From Glycocaulis sp051859565 (GTDB lineage Bacteria > Pseudomonadota > Alphaproteobacteria > Caulobacterales > Maricaulaceae): 64,000 bases of DNA. The position numbers and the translations under genes were made by a program. The stretch spans positions 1 through 64,000 of the forward strand of contig NZ_JBHYFK010000003.1 in the NCBI RefSeq assembly GCF_051859565.1. The letters are read 5' to 3'. Shown one piece after another: positions 7,070 to 16,384 of this stretch. Every line of letters begins with the position of its first letter. The first letter of the stretch is position 1. The notes below the pieces were generated by a model. It ran no database searches, had not been told where the DNA came from, and saw only the letters and a program-made list of their open reading frames with translations.

Positions 7070-8299
7070 ATGTCAAACGGCCAGTCACGCTTCCATGTGC
7101 CCGCCCCGCCCTTCCGGCCCGGCGACGCGCCCGACTTCTCCCATCTCGACCTGCAAAAGGCGGGCGAGGCCAAACGCCCCGACCCGTTGACGGCTCCGGC
7201 GAAGATGACCGATCTGGCTTTCGGCCTGATCGGTGTGCTCGATCACAACCATCAGGCGGTGGGCGAGTGGGATCCGCGCCTCTCTCCCGAAATCCTGCGC
7301 GAGGGCCTGTCCCACATGGTGCTGACGCGCATCTATGACGCGCGCATGCTGAAACTCCAGCGCCAGGGCAAGATGAGCTTCTACATGAAGTCGCTGGGCG
7401 AAGAGGCGGTGGCGGTGGCCGGCGCGATGGCGCTGAACTTCTCCGACATGGTGTTCCCGTCATACCGCCAGCAGGGCATTCTGTTCGCGCGCGGCCGCAA
7501 TATCGTGGACATGATGTGCCATTGCATCTCCAACAGCCGCGATAATCTCAAAGGCCGCCAGCTGCCCGTTCACTACACCTGGGCGGAAGGAAATTTCTTC
7601 TCCATCTCGGGCAATCTCGGCACGCAATTCCCGCAGGCCGTCGGCTATGCGATGGCGTGCGCCTACAAGGGCGAGGACTCGATTGCCGCCAGCTGGATCG
7701 GTGATGGTACGACCGCCGCGCCGGATTTCCACGCGGCGATGACGCTGGCCTCCACCTATCGCGCGCCAGTGATCCTGAACGTGGTCAATAATCAGTGGGC
7801 CATCTCCACCTATGAGGGCATCGCCAAGGGCGATGCGGCTACCTTTGCCTCCAAGGGGCTGGGCTATGGCCTGGCTTCGCTGCGTGTGGATGGCAATGAT
7901 TTCCTGGCCGTCTATGCCGCCACGAAATGGGCTGCTGACCGAGCGCGCAAGGGCGGCGGGGCGACCTTCATCGAGCTTTTCACCTACCGCGCCGACGCAC
8001 ACTCCACCTCGGACGATCCGGCCCGCTACCGGCCGAAGAACGAATTCGAGAAATGGCCGCTGGGCGATCCGATTGAACGGCTGAAAAACCATCTCATCGG
8101 CCTTGGCGAGTGGGATGAGGACCGTCACGCGAAGCTGGAAGAGCAGATGACGGCTCTGGTGGTGAAATCCTACAAGGAAGCGGAAAGCCACGGCACGCTG
8201 CATGACGGCCCGCTCTCTCCGACCCACACCATCTTTGAAGATGTCTACGCGACCGAAGACTGGCGCCTGCGCCGTCAACGCCAGGATCTGGGGGTCTAA
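7070..8299 (+). CDS. bkdA1: Branched-chain 2-oxoacid dehydrogenase E1 alpha subunit
   Basis: This 409-residue subunit carries the thiamine diphosphate site of the branched-chain 2-oxoacid dehydrogenase, which decarboxylates the keto acids of Val, Leu and Ile. The cofactor motif runs from GDGTTAAPDF to NVVNNQWAIST (GDG...NN). Other family stretches are GKMSFYMKSLGEEA and YRADAHSTSDDPARYRP, the phosphorylation-loop region in relatives. I chose the ATG at 7070 because the sequence MSNGQSRFHVP fits homologues; an in-frame ATG at 7037 would add 11 residues. It is followed at once by E1 beta and E2. Confidence 0.92.
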   Translation: MSNGQSRFHVPAPPFRPGDAPDFSHLDLQKAGEAKRPDPLTAPAKMTDLAFGLIGVLDHNHQAVGEWDPRLSPEILREGLSHMVLTRIYDARMLKLQRQGKMSFYMKSLGEEAVAVAGAMALNFSDMVFPSYRQQGILFARGRNIVDMMCHCISNSRDNLKGRQLPVHYTWAEGNFFSISGNLGTQFPQAVGYAMACAYKGEDSIAASWIGDGTTAAPDFHAAMTLASTYRAPVILNVVNNQWAISTYEGIAKGDAATFASKGLGYGLASLRVDGNDFLAVYAATKWAADRARKGGGATFIELFTYRADAHSTSDDPARYRPKNEFEKWPLGDPIERLKNHLIGLGEWDEDRHAKLEEQMTALVVKSYKEAESHGTLHDGPLSPTHTIFEDVYATEDWRLRRQRQDLGV

Positions 8300-8301
8300 C
8301 G

Positions 8302-9318
8302 ATGCCAGCGATGAACATGCTGCAGGCCCTCAATTCGGCCATGGACGTGCTGCTCGACAAGCACCCGGAGACGGTGATTTTCGGCGAGGATTCCGGTTAT
8401 TTCGGCGGCGTTTTCGGCGCCACGCAAGGGCTGCAGAAGAAGTATGGCCTCGACCGCGTTTTTGACGCGCCGATCAATGAGGCGGCGATTGCGGCCATGG
8501 CCATCGGTATGGCCGCCAAGGGCCTTAAACCCATCGCGGAGATACAGTTCGCGGACTACATCTTCCCGGCCTTTGACCAGATCGTCTCGGAGATGAGCCG
8601 CCTGCGTTATCGCTCTGCCGGCCAGTTCGTGTCGCCGGTCGTGGTGCGCTCGCCCTGGGGCGGCGGTATCCGGGGCGGCCAGACCCACTCGATGAGCCCT
8701 GAAGCCTTCTTCACCCACGTGCCGGGTGTGAAAGTGGTGGTGCCGTCCAATCCCTATGATGCCAAGGGCATGCTGATCGCGGCCAGCGAAGGCGATGACC
8801 CGGTCATCTTCTTTGAGCCCAAGCGCATTTATAACGGCCCGTTTGATGGCGTGCCGGACGCCCCGCTTTCCAGCTGGGCCAGACACCCCAAGGGCGAAGT
8901 GCCCGAAGGCCATTACCGTGTGGAGCTCGGCAAGGCTGAAGTGGTGCGAGAAGGCGAGGCCTGCACCGTCCTCACCTATGGCACGCTGGTCCATGTCGCG
9001 GTCAATGCGGCTGAAAAGGCGGGCATTGACGCGGAAATCATCGATCTGAAAACCCTCGCCCCCTATGATATCGAGACGATTGTCGCCTCGGTGAACAAGA
9101 CGGGCCGGGTGGTGGTCGCCCATGAAGCGCCGCGCACATCGGGCTTCGGGGCGGAGCTGGCAGCGCAGATTCAGGAAGAATGCTTCTATGCGCTCGAAGC
9201 GCCGATCTTCCGCCTGACGGGCTGGGACACGCCCTATCCCCACGCCCATGAATGGGCCTATTTCCCCGGTCAGGCGCGCTTCATCCGCGCGCTGCAGACG
9301 GTCACGGAGGCACGCTGA
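8302..9318 (+). CDS. bkdA2: Branched-chain 2-oxoacid dehydrogenase E1 beta subunit
   Basis: This 338-residue subunit pairs with the alpha chain in the E1 heterotetramer. Typical stretches are the N-terminal MNMLQALNSAMDVLL, FGEDSGYFGGVFGAT, NEAAIAAMAIGMA and IQFADYIFPAFDQIVSE, and the C-terminal transketolase domain with VVVAHEAPRTSGFGAEL. It starts two bases after the E1 alpha stop and ends two bases before the E2 start, so the three genes are one operon. Confidence 0.93.
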   Translation: MPAMNMLQALNSAMDVLLDKHPETVIFGEDSGYFGGVFGATQGLQKKYGLDRVFDAPINEAAIAAMAIGMAAKGLKPIAEIQFADYIFPAFDQIVSEMSRLRYRSAGQFVSPVVVRSPWGGGIRGGQTHSMSPEAFFTHVPGVKVVVPSNPYDAKGMLIAASEGDDPVIFFEPKRIYNGPFDGVPDAPLSSWARHPKGEVPEGHYRVELGKAEVVREGEACTVLTYGTLVHVAVNAAEKAGIDAEIIDLKTLAPYDIETIVASVNKTGRVVVAHEAPRTSGFGAELAAQIQEECFYALEAPIFRLTGWDTPYPHAHEWAYFPGQARFIRALQTVTEAR

Positions 9319-9320
9319 GC

Positions 9321-10661
9321 ATGAGCGAATACAAGTACAAGCTCCCCGATGTCGGCGAAGGCGTGGTCGAGGCCGAGATCGTCGAATGGCACATCAAGGA
9401 AGGTGACAGCGTCACGGAAGACCAGCACATCCTCGATGTGATGACCGACAAGGCGACGGTGGAAATTCCCTGCGCGGTCAATGGCGTGGTGAAGAAGATT
9501 GTCGGGAGCCCTGGCGACGTTATTCCCGTCGGAACCGAAATCCTCGTCATCGAGATCGATGGCTCGCCTCCCACCGAGGAAGAAGCGCCCGCGCCGGAAG
9601 TGAAGGAAGAGGGCAGGCCTGCTGCCGACCCGGAAAAGGGCAAGGCGCTGGCCGAAGGGCCGGACCGCACCGCGCAAAAGAGCGAAGACCCAGCAGGCGG
9701 CAAGCAGGCGGTGCCTCCGGCAAAGCCCGCTGCTCCGGCACCCAAAAGCTCTGCCCCCGCCCGCGCGTCCGGCGAGCGGCCCATGGCCAGCCCCGCCGTG
9801 CGTCAGCGCGCTCTGGAGGCTGATATTGATCTTTCTGCCGTGCCGGGCACCGGCCCGGCCGGGCGCATCACCCATGCCGATCTCGATGACTTCATCGCCT
9901 CTGGCGGGCGTCTGGCGTCGAAGGCTGGCGGTTCGGCCTCTGGCCCGTCACGCGCGCCCCGCACGGGCGTAAAGGAAGAGAAAGTCATCGGCCTGCGCCG
10001 GAAAATCGCGCAGAACATGGCCGCCGCCAAACGCACCATCCCCCACATCACCTATGTGGACGAGATTGATCTGACGGCGCTGGAAGACTTGCGCGCGCAC
10101 CTCAATGCGAACCGCAAGGACGGCCAGCCCAAGCTGACCCTCATCCCCTTCCTCGTCGCCGCGATGACGCGCGCCCTGCCGCAATTCCCGCAGGCGAACG
10201 CCCATTTCGACACCGAAGAATCCGTGCTGACCAAGTATGAGGGCGTCCATTGCGGCATCGCGACGGCCACGCCCAATGGCCTGATGGTGCCGGTGATCCG
10301 CCATGCCGAAGCGCTCGATCTCTGGCAGATTGCCGACGAGGTGAAGCGCCTGGCCGATGCCTGCCGCGATGGCAAGGCCACCAAGGAGGAGCTTTCCGGC
10401 TCCACCATCACCATCACCTCGCTGGGCGCGATTGGCGGGCTGGTCTCCACGCCGGTCATCAATCTGCCGGAGACGGCGATTATCGGCGTCAACAAGATGC
10501 AGGTCCTGCCGCGCTATGACGAGGCGGGCCGCGTGGTGCCGCGCAAGATCATGAACCTCTCCTCCAGCTTCGATCACCGCATCGTTGATGGCTATGAGGC
10601 AGCATTGCTGGTGCAGGCGATCAAGGGCTATCTGGAAAACCCGGCAACGCTGTTCATGTGA
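9321..10661 (+). CDS. bkdB: Dihydrolipoamide acyltransferase E2 of branched-chain 2-oxoacid dehydrogenase
   Basis: The 446-residue E2 core transfers the acyl group to CoA. In order it has a lipoyl domain (residues 1-75, lipoylated Lys44 in TDKATVEIP), a Pro/Ala/Glu-rich linker, a peripheral subunit-binding domain (ASPAVRQRALEADIDL to GRITHADLDDF, about 155-195) and a catalytic domain ending with the active-site motif DHRIVDGYEAA. The ATG at 9321 follows the E1 beta stop by two bases. No dihydrolipoamide dehydrogenase (E3) gene is present, so E3 must come from elsewhere in the genome. Confidence 0.93.
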   Translation: MSEYKYKLPDVGEGVVEAEIVEWHIKEGDSVTEDQHILDVMTDKATVEIPCAVNGVVKKIVGSPGDVIPVGTEILVIEIDGSPPTEEEAPAPEVKEEGRPAADPEKGKALAEGPDRTAQKSEDPAGGKQAVPPAKPAAPAPKSSAPARASGERPMASPAVRQRALEADIDLSAVPGTGPAGRITHADLDDFIASGGRLASKAGGSASGPSRAPRTGVKEEKVIGLRRKIAQNMAAAKRTIPHITYVDEIDLTALEDLRAHLNANRKDGQPKLTLIPFLVAAMTRALPQFPQANAHFDTEESVLTKYEGVHCGIATATPNGLMVPVIRHAEALDLWQIADEVKRLADACRDGKATKEELSGSTITITSLGAIGGLVSTPVINLPETAIIGVNKMQVLPRYDEAGRVVPRKIMNLSSSFDHRIVDGYEAALLVQAIKGYLENPATLFM

Positions 10662-10675
10662 GGTGAACTTTCCGG

Positions 10676-10965
10676 GGCCCCGTTCGGGGGCGGGGACCCC
10701 GGTGATTTCTGCCCAGACCTATCAACCGGGTTCCCCGGCTTGACCGGGGATCCAGAAAAAGACCGGGCACCGGCTAATGCCGGTGAAACGCGATATTGGG
10801 TTTACTTGAAGTTCGAAAGCCCTCCTCTCGACCTGTCATCCTCCGGCCGAGCGGCAGCGAGGTCCGGGGGACCCACGCCTCTTGGCCAGACATGGCGGAA
10901 AAGTCTCAGGCATGGGTGGCCCGGATAAACCGGGCCATGACAATGGAGAGGGAACGGGTTGCCAG
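10676..10965. repeat. Intergenic mosaic of palindromic repeats
   Basis: No gene is seen between bkdB and 11032. The stretch holds CCCCGG-rich palindromes (10676-10760), the motif GTCATCCTCCGGCCG at 10835-10849 that recurs at 59966-59980, followed in both places by a TCCGGGGGACC box, and GTGGCCCGGATAAACCGGGCC at 10917 onward, a hairpin. The arrangement resembles mosaic repeats seen elsewhere in this window. Confidence 0.6.
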
Positions 10966-11031
10966 CCGCCCAAGGAACCACCCCTTACGCCCGCCCGTTA
11001 CCTCTCCTGATTTAACAAGGGAGCTGGCATC

Positions 11032-11244
11032 ATGCGGGCATTCTGGATTTTCGTTGTGGGTACGGTCTTCGCGCTCGGCGCGCTGGGATACGCTGCGCAT
11101 CTGCTAGGCGTGCAGACCCAGTGGATCGTCATCGGCCTGGTGCTGATCGGCGGCATCGCCATTGCCAGCGGGGCGGGCCTCGCCCGCCGCCGCCGGCAGA
11201 CCAATGTCGCCGTCAGCGCGGACAGCGCGAGGGGTGGCGAGTAA
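11032..11244 (+). CDS. Small two-helix membrane protein, unknown function
   Basis: This 70-residue protein has two hydrophobic segments, about residues 4-24 (FWIFVVGTVFALGALGYAAH) and 30-50 (QWIVIGLVLIGGIAIASGAG), and then a basic stretch ARRRRQ and a polar tail. A good ribosome binding site (AAGGGAG) lies about 7 bases upstream of the ATG. It converges on ubiD with a three-base gap. I do not recognise a family; a small inner-membrane protein is all that can be said. Confidence 0.6.
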   Translation: MRAFWIFVVGTVFALGALGYAAHLLGVQTQWIVIGLVLIGGIAIASGAGLARRRRQTNVAVSADSARGGE

Positions 11245-11247
11245 GGC

Positions 11248-12747
11248 TTACAGCCCCAATTCCCCCCACATCGCGTCTACCTTGTCGATAATCTCCTGCT
11301 CCATGAAGAGCTTCTCGCCCCATTCGCGGTTGGTTTCGCCTTCCCATTTATTGGTGGCGTCGAGCCCGATCTTGGAGCCGAGGCCGGAGACGGGCGAGGC
11401 GAAGTCGAGATAATCAATCGGCGTATGCTCGATGATGGTGCAATCGCGCGCCGGGTCCATGCGCGTGGACATGGCCCACATCACATCCTTCCAGTCGCGC
11501 GCATTGATGTCGTCATCCACCACGATCACCCATTTGGTGTACATGAACTGGCGAAGATATGACCACGCGCCCAGCATCACGCGCTTGGCGTGGCCGGGAT
11601 AGGCCTTCTTCATCGAGATGACGGCGATGCGGTAGCTGCACCCTTCCGGCGGCAGCCAGAAATCGATGATCTCTGGGAATTGCTGGCGGATGAGGGGGAT
11701 GAACACCTCATTGAGCGCCTCGCCCAGCACGCTCGGCTCGTCGGGCGGACGGCCCGTGAAGGTGGTGAGGTAGATGGGGTCCGAGCGCATGGTGATGGCG
11801 CTGACCTGAAAGACCGGGAAACGCTCCACCGAGTTGTAATAGCCGGTGTGGTCGCCATAGGGGCCTTCCGGCCCGTCCTCATCCAGCAGGACATGGCCCT
11901 CGATGACGATCTCGGCCTCGGCAGGCACTTTCAGCGGCACGGTCTTGCACTCCACCAGCTCCGCCTTGCGGCCGCGTAGCAGCCCTGCGAACTGGTATTC
12001 GGAGAGCGTGTCGGGTACCGGCGTGACGGCGGCCAGGATGGTCCCCGGATCAGCGCCGATCACGGCAGCAGCAGGCAGGGGATCGGGCCGTGCACCCTTC
12101 CAGCGCTGATAATGCTGCGCGCCGCCGCGATGTTTCAGCCAGCGCATCAGCGTGCGGTTCTTGGAGAGCTTCTGCATCCGGTAGATGCCGAGATTATAAT
12201 CGTCCTGCTTGTCCTCTGACGGGCCCTTGGTGACGACGAGAGGCCAGGTGATCAGCGGCGCCGGCTCACCCGGCCAGCAGCCCTGAATGGGCAGGCGATC
12301 AAGATCGATATCATCGCCGGTCAGCACCACTTCCTGACAGGGCGCCTTCTTCACCGTGCCGGGGCGCATCGCCATCACGGTCTTGGCGAGCGGCAGAAGG
12401 TCGAGCGCGTCTTTCAGGCCGCGCGGCGGTTCGGGCTGGCGCAGGAAGGCGAGTAGCTCGCCGACCTCGCGCAAATCGGCCGCCGTACGGCGCGGCTCTC
12501 CGCCCATGGTCACGGCGCGCGCGACGCGCTCCACCGTGCCGAAGAGATTGACGAGGGCGGGCATCTCGGCGGCCCGGCCATCTTCGTGAACCGGGTTTTC
12601 AAAGAGAACCGCAGGACCGCCCTTGGCCAGCAGGCGGGTCTGGATCTCGGTCATCTCCAGATGGGTGGAAACGGGACGCGCGACGCGTTTGAGATCGCCC
12701 TCAGCCTCCAGCAGAGCCATGAATTCGCGAAGGGATTTGTACGCCAT
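11248..12747 (-). CDS. ubiD: UbiD-family decarboxylase (4-hydroxy-3-polyprenylbenzoate decarboxylase)
   Basis: The 499-residue protein matches UbiD, the prenylated-FMN-dependent enzyme that decarboxylates 4-hydroxy-3-polyprenylbenzoate in ubiquinone synthesis. Family stretches are the N-terminal LREFMALLEAEGDLKRV, the EDGPEGPYGDHTGYYN segment with its acidic and Arg neighbours, and the C-terminal SPVSGLGSKIGLDATNKW. Length agrees with E. coli UbiD. The maker of prenyl-FMN, ubiX, is not in the window; ubiA lies at 35840-36790. Confidence 0.93.
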   Translation of the reverse strand: MAYKSLREFMALLEAEGDLKRVARPVSTHLEMTEIQTRLLAKGGPAVLFENPVHEDGRAAEMPALVNLFGTVERVARAVTMGGEPRRTAADLREVGELLAFLRQPEPPRGLKDALDLLPLAKTVMAMRPGTVKKAPCQEVVLTGDDIDLDRLPIQGCWPGEPAPLITWPLVVTKGPSEDKQDDYNLGIYRMQKLSKNRTLMRWLKHRGGAQHYQRWKGARPDPLPAAAVIGADPGTILAAVTPVPDTLSEYQFAGLLRGRKAELVECKTVPLKVPAEAEIVIEGHVLLDEDGPEGPYGDHTGYYNSVERFPVFQVSAITMRSDPIYLTTFTGRPPDEPSVLGEALNEVFIPLIRQQFPEIIDFWLPPEGCSYRIAVISMKKAYPGHAKRVMLGAWSYLRQFMYTKWVIVVDDDINARDWKDVMWAMSTRMDPARDCTIIEHTPIDYLDFASPVSGLGSKIGLDATNKWEGETNREWGEKLFMEQEIIDKVDAMWGELGL

Positions 12748-12904
12748 GTCTGCCGTCCTGCTGATAGCCGATAACGGGTTATAGCGCCGTCATGCGCGGC
12801 GGCCAGTGCGGCCATGTGCGCAAGATGTGTAACGGGGCGTAAAGGGGCTGCGCGTTTCACTGTTTCTCGTACCGATACCCCCTTTCGGTGCGACTCCTTG
12901 ACGG

Positions 12905-12936
12905 AACGGGCCGGCCCCCCCCACCGCCGGCCCGTT
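12905..12936 (+). terminator. GC-rich hairpin with T-rich tail
   Basis: AACGGGCCGG (12905-12914) pairs with CCGGCCCGTT (12927-12936), followed by TTCGTTT on the plus strand. It has the form of a rho-independent terminator on the plus strand, although the neighbouring genes ubiD and the GNAT gene are both on the minus strand. It could end a short plus-strand transcript from the ubiD promoter region, or simply stabilise the GNAT message. Confidence 0.4.
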
Positions 12937-12960
12937 TTCGTTTCGGGCCGGGGATTGGCG

Positions 12961-13272
12961 CTATTTCGCCTTGCCGCCCAGCACGTCCTGCCATTCGGGA
13001 TGGCGTTCGATCTGCGCTTTCGCAAACGGGCAGAGCGGCACGATGCGCACGCCCTCTGCGCGGGCATCCAGCACACCACGCTCCACCAGCGCCTTGCCGA
13101 CGCCCTTGCCGCGCCATTCATCGGGTACGCCGGTATGGTCGATGATGATGAGTTGCGGGTTGAGGATGGAGAAGGTCATCTCCGCATCGGGCAGGCCGGG
13201 CGCGCTGGCCACATAGCGGCCCTTTGAGCCGGAAACTTCTCTGGTGATCGTGTAGTCCGGCTTGTCGGTCAT
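12961..13272 (-). CDS. Short GNAT-fold N-acetyltransferase (YjdJ-like)
   Basis: This 103-residue protein belongs to the short Gcn5-related N-acetyltransferases of the YjdJ type. It has the acetyl-CoA binding loop EWRGKGVGKALVE at about residues 51-63 and the closing KAQIERHPEW motif typical of this small family. The substrate of these proteins is unknown. It is followed on the same strand by a sulfotransferase-like gene upstream, with no clear operon. Confidence 0.85.
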   Translation of the reverse strand: MTDKPDYTITREVSGSKGRYVASAPGLPDAEMTFSILNPQLIIIDHTGVPDEWRGKGVGKALVERGVLDARAEGVRIVPLCPFAKAQIERHPEWQDVLGGKAK

Positions 13273-13300
13273 GGGGCGCTCCAGTGCGTGGTGAACGGCT

Positions 13301-14035
13301 TCAGGCGGCGGACAGCTTGTGCGCCCTGAGCGCCTGGTAGGCGGGCAGGCAGGCCTCTATAACGTCCCGGAGCGTGGCAGGGCGGGGATGGCCCGAAGGC
13401 GCGGGCGCTTCAAACCCTGTTGATGCCTCCACCCGGTTGTACCAGTGCGGCGCCCACGGCCCATCACTGGCGCGCCGCCCTTCCGGCCAGGTCAGCATGG
13501 CTTCATCAAACGGGATATCCAGCGCGGCGCACAGCGCGGTCAGCATGCCGCGCGGATCGGCCAGCACGTCTGCCCCTTCTATGACAGGCCATTGTTTGCC
13601 CGTGTTGGCGGCAATCACCTCATAGAGCGCATGCTGGCGTACCGCGCCCAGATCTTCGGGGCGCACTTCGCCCAAGGTGGCGTTGAAGCTGGCCGCCACA
13701 TCGGCCGGATCGCGGATCAGGAAGATATGCCGGCAGCGCGCCGTCCAGGTGAGGTCCACCTCGTCCAGCATGTGCTGGCACATATGCTTCTGGAAGAAGA
13801 GCGGCGAGCCGTCCGGTGCTGATCCGCCACACCGGGCGGCGATCTTTTTCGGATCGGTCGGCCACAATTCCAGCACTGCCTCCCGGCCGGGATGGTTCAG
13901 CCCGGTGCGGTCGAGATAATACCCGTAAAAGGGCTCGTCCCAGACCTCGCAATCTGCCCGGTTTTCAAAGCTGCGCATCATCGCGGTGGAGATGTTGCGC
14001 GGACCTGACCACAGGCAGATGCGGACTGTTTTCAT
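13301..14035 (-). CDS. Sulfotransferase-fold protein
   Basis: The 244-residue protein has a P-loop-like 5' PAPS-binding segment WSGPRNISTAMMRSF at residues 9-23 and a matching 3'-phosphate segment FLIRDPADVAASF, as in the sulfotransferase superfamily. The acceptor is unknown. It lies 11 bases downstream of a class IV aminotransferase gene on the same strand, so the two are very likely co-transcribed, which suggests an amino-acid-derived substrate. That link is inference. Confidence 0.75.
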   Translation of the reverse strand: MKTVRICLWSGPRNISTAMMRSFENRADCEVWDEPFYGYYLDRTGLNHPGREAVLELWPTDPKKIAARCGGSAPDGSPLFFQKHMCQHMLDEVDLTWTARCRHIFLIRDPADVAASFNATLGEVRPEDLGAVRQHALYEVIAANTGKQWPVIEGADVLADPRGMLTALCAALDIPFDEAMLTWPEGRRASDGPWAPHWYNRVEASTGFEAPAPSGHPRPATLRDVIEACLPAYQALRAHKLSAA

Positions 14036-14046
14036 GGGCAGCGGCC

Positions 14047-14964
14047 TTATGTGCTCTCGCGTTCGATCCGGGCAAGATACAGTTTTTGCAAGCGTTCCAC
14101 CATCGGTCCGCGCCCGCTGGTTAAAATTCTTCCATCCACGCTCGAAACTGGGGCAATGCCGGCAAATGTGCCGGTCACGAACGCCTCCTGCGCGCCATAG
14201 ACATCGGTCAGCGAGAAGCGCTTTTCAAAGACGGGTATGCCTGCCTCGCGGCACAGCTCGATCACCACGCCGCGCGTAATCCCGCCAATGCAATACTCGC
14301 CGGTGGATGTCCACACCTCGCCCTTCCTCACGATGAAGAAATGGGTGGAATTACAGGTGGCCACAAAGCCGTGCGGGTCCAGCATCAGGGCCTCGTCCGC
14401 GCCCGCCTTGGCGGCCTGTATGCAGGCCGTGATGCAGTTGAGCTTGGAGTGGGAGTTGAGCTTCTGGTCCTGCACGTCCGGGTATCCGCGGCGCACATGC
14501 ACGGTGAAGAGCTTCATCCCCCGCGTCGCCGCTTCCGGTTTCGGGTTCTTGTATTCGGGGATGATGACGATGGTGGCCGGGCCGATATTCACCCTCGGGT
14601 CCTGATAGGGCGTGCGCTTCAGCCCGCGCGTCACCATCAGGCGGATATGCACGCCGTCATGCATGGCGTTGGCTTCCAGCGTCTCGTAGAGCCGCTTTTC
14701 CAGCGCCTCAGGCGTCAGGCCGATATCCATGTCGATGGCCTTGGCGCCCTCGTAGAGCCGCTCCAGATGCCGGTCCAGGAAGACGATGCGGCCATGATGG
14801 ACGCGCAGGCCCTCCCACACACCATCACCCAGTATGAAACCGGAATCGAAGACCGAAACGACGGCCTTCTCGCGTGGGAAAAGCTCGCCATTGACCGAGA
14901 TGAGGATGCCCGCATTGCGCGGATCATCGACATATTCGTGAGTGCCCTTGCTGGTATTGGTCAT
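14047..14964 (-). CDS. Class IV (branched-chain-type) PLP aminotransferase
   Basis: This 305-residue fold-type IV aminotransferase resembles IlvE-like and D-amino-acid-transaminase-like enzymes. Features are the N-terminal VFDSGFILGDGVWEGLRV, the likely PLP-binding lysine K174 in KLNSHSKLNC, the cofactor segment ALMLDPHGFVATCNSTHFF, and GGITRGVVIELC near the phosphate site. It could amino-transfer branched-chain 2-oxoacids, but class IV substrates are hard to tell by eye. It leads a pair with the sulfotransferase-like gene. Confidence 0.85.
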   Translation of the reverse strand: MTNTSKGTHEYVDDPRNAGILISVNGELFPREKAVVSVFDSGFILGDGVWEGLRVHHGRIVFLDRHLERLYEGAKAIDMDIGLTPEALEKRLYETLEANAMHDGVHIRLMVTRGLKRTPYQDPRVNIGPATIVIIPEYKNPKPEAATRGMKLFTVHVRRGYPDVQDQKLNSHSKLNCITACIQAAKAGADEALMLDPHGFVATCNSTHFFIVRKGEVWTSTGEYCIGGITRGVVIELCREAGIPVFEKRFSLTDVYGAQEAFVTGTFAGIAPVSSVDGRILTSGRGPMVERLQKLYLARIEREST

Positions 14965-14987
14965 GTCTCATCCAAAATCGCTAAAAC

Positions 14988-16322
14988 TCAGCGCCGCGCC
15001 GCGATCACCGCGTTGACGAAGCCCGGCGTGTCTTCATTGATACCGTTTGTGGCACCCAGCCGCACTATCACCAGCTCATCTGACGGGATGATGACGGTCC
15101 GCTGTGACTGGAAGCCGTCCATCATGAAGGCGTCCTGAGGCAGGCCGGGATTGTTCAGCCAGAAGCCGGCCCCGTATCGCCCGGCCGAACGGGGCGTCGG
15201 AGTGGTGACATAACCGATCCAGTCAGCCGGAATGATCTGCACGCCGCCCGCGCGCCCGCCATCGAGATAGAGTTGGCCGAGCCGCGCCCAGTCGCGGGCG
15301 CTGGCATACATATAGCTGGACATTTGCAGCGTCCCGGCTTCATCGATCTCCACCACCGAATGGTGCATGCCCAGCGGATCAAGCAGCCAGTCCCTGAGCG
15401 TGGCCTGCCGTTCAGGCACCGTGTCGCCCAGATGTCCCGCCAGCGCGGACCCGGCGAGGATGGTGTTGCCGCTCTGATAGTTCCAGTGATCGCCGGGCGC
15501 ATGGATCACGTTCCGGTTCGCGGCGTAGTGCGCCATGTTCGCCTGTGTGAACAGCATTTGCGAGTTGGGATCAAACCCGTCTCCGGTTTCAAACCCGTCC
15601 AGTCCGGCCGTCATCCGCAGGAGCTGGTCCACGGTGATGGCCCCGCGGCCGTTTGCGGCCAGGTCCGGCACCAGCCCTTCGGCATGCACATCCAGCAGGC
15701 CGCGCTGGACCAGCACGCCGGCGAGTGTCGCCGCAAACGATTTGCTCATCGACCAGCCCGGCAGCGGCGTTTCGGCTGTGACGCCTTCGGCATAGCGTTC
15801 CGCGACCAGCCGCCCGTCATGCAGCACCAGAGCTGCCAGCGTGTTGCGCCCGTCATCGGTGAAGGCGAGGTCAAGCGCCGCGTCCAGGCCCCCGGCGTCA
15901 AAATGGGCGTCGCGCCAGCCTGCATCCAGCGTCATAAGGTCAGCTTGCCCGCTCAGCGGCAGGGACAGTCCGGGGTCAAACGTGGCCGGATCGTGAACCA
16001 GCGTGCAGCCCAGCCCCTCGCGGTGGATGGCGGTCTGCCGGAAGAGTACGCCCAGCGCGGAGGCCGTGACAGTTTCCTTCTCATGGTCGATGCGAACTTG
16101 GAGCAGTGAACTGGCATCGCCGAGTATCGGGTCGGTATAGAGCGCTCTGGCGCGCTCAGGCTCGAGGCCCGACACGAAGGTCAGCGAGCATATCTGCTTG
16201 GCGGTGATGCCGGTGCCTGACGGCACATAAATCTGACCGATCGGCGAGCCGGATATGTAGAGCCAACCGCCAATGCCGGCAGCGATGATTACACCGGCAA
16301 TAACGGCAAGTAAGCGCTTCAT
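14988..16322 (-). CDS. Beta-lactamase-fold serine hydrolase, membrane-anchored
   Basis: The protein (444 residues from the ATG at 16322) is a class C beta-lactamase/esterase-type hydrolase. It has an N-terminal membrane segment (LLAVIAGVIIAAGIGGWLYI), the catalytic SMSK tetrad (SxxK) in PGWSMSKSFAATLAG, and a Tyr motif in HWNYQSGN. The start is supported by GGGGGA just upstream; a GTG 21 bases earlier is less likely. It is expected to act in the periplasm on an ester or amide; the substrate is unknown. Confidence 0.85.
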   Translation of the reverse strand: MKRLLAVIAGVIIAAGIGGWLYISGSPIGQIYVPSGTGITAKQICSLTFVSGLEPERARALYTDPILGDASSLLQVRIDHEKETVTASALGVLFRQTAIHREGLGCTLVHDPATFDPGLSLPLSGQADLMTLDAGWRDAHFDAGGLDAALDLAFTDDGRNTLAALVLHDGRLVAERYAEGVTAETPLPGWSMSKSFAATLAGVLVQRGLLDVHAEGLVPDLAANGRGAITVDQLLRMTAGLDGFETGDGFDPNSQMLFTQANMAHYAANRNVIHAPGDHWNYQSGNTILAGSALAGHLGDTVPERQATLRDWLLDPLGMHHSVVEIDEAGTLQMSSYMYASARDWARLGQLYLDGGRAGGVQIIPADWIGYVTTPTPRSAGRYGAGFWLNNPGLPQDAFMMDGFQSQRTVIIPSDELVIVRLGATNGINEDTPGFVNAVIAARR

Positions 16323-16384
16323 CCAATCCCCCAGTGCCCTCACTCGCCACCGCCCCGGCCCGCCGGGCCGGGGGAACGCATGCT

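Noticed and set aside
12820..12940. Small RNA gene between ubiD and the GNAT gene
   Set aside because: Only a hairpin with a T-rich tail is visible; no match to a known RNA such as SRP RNA or 6S RNA could be recognised, so it is listed only as a possible terminator.
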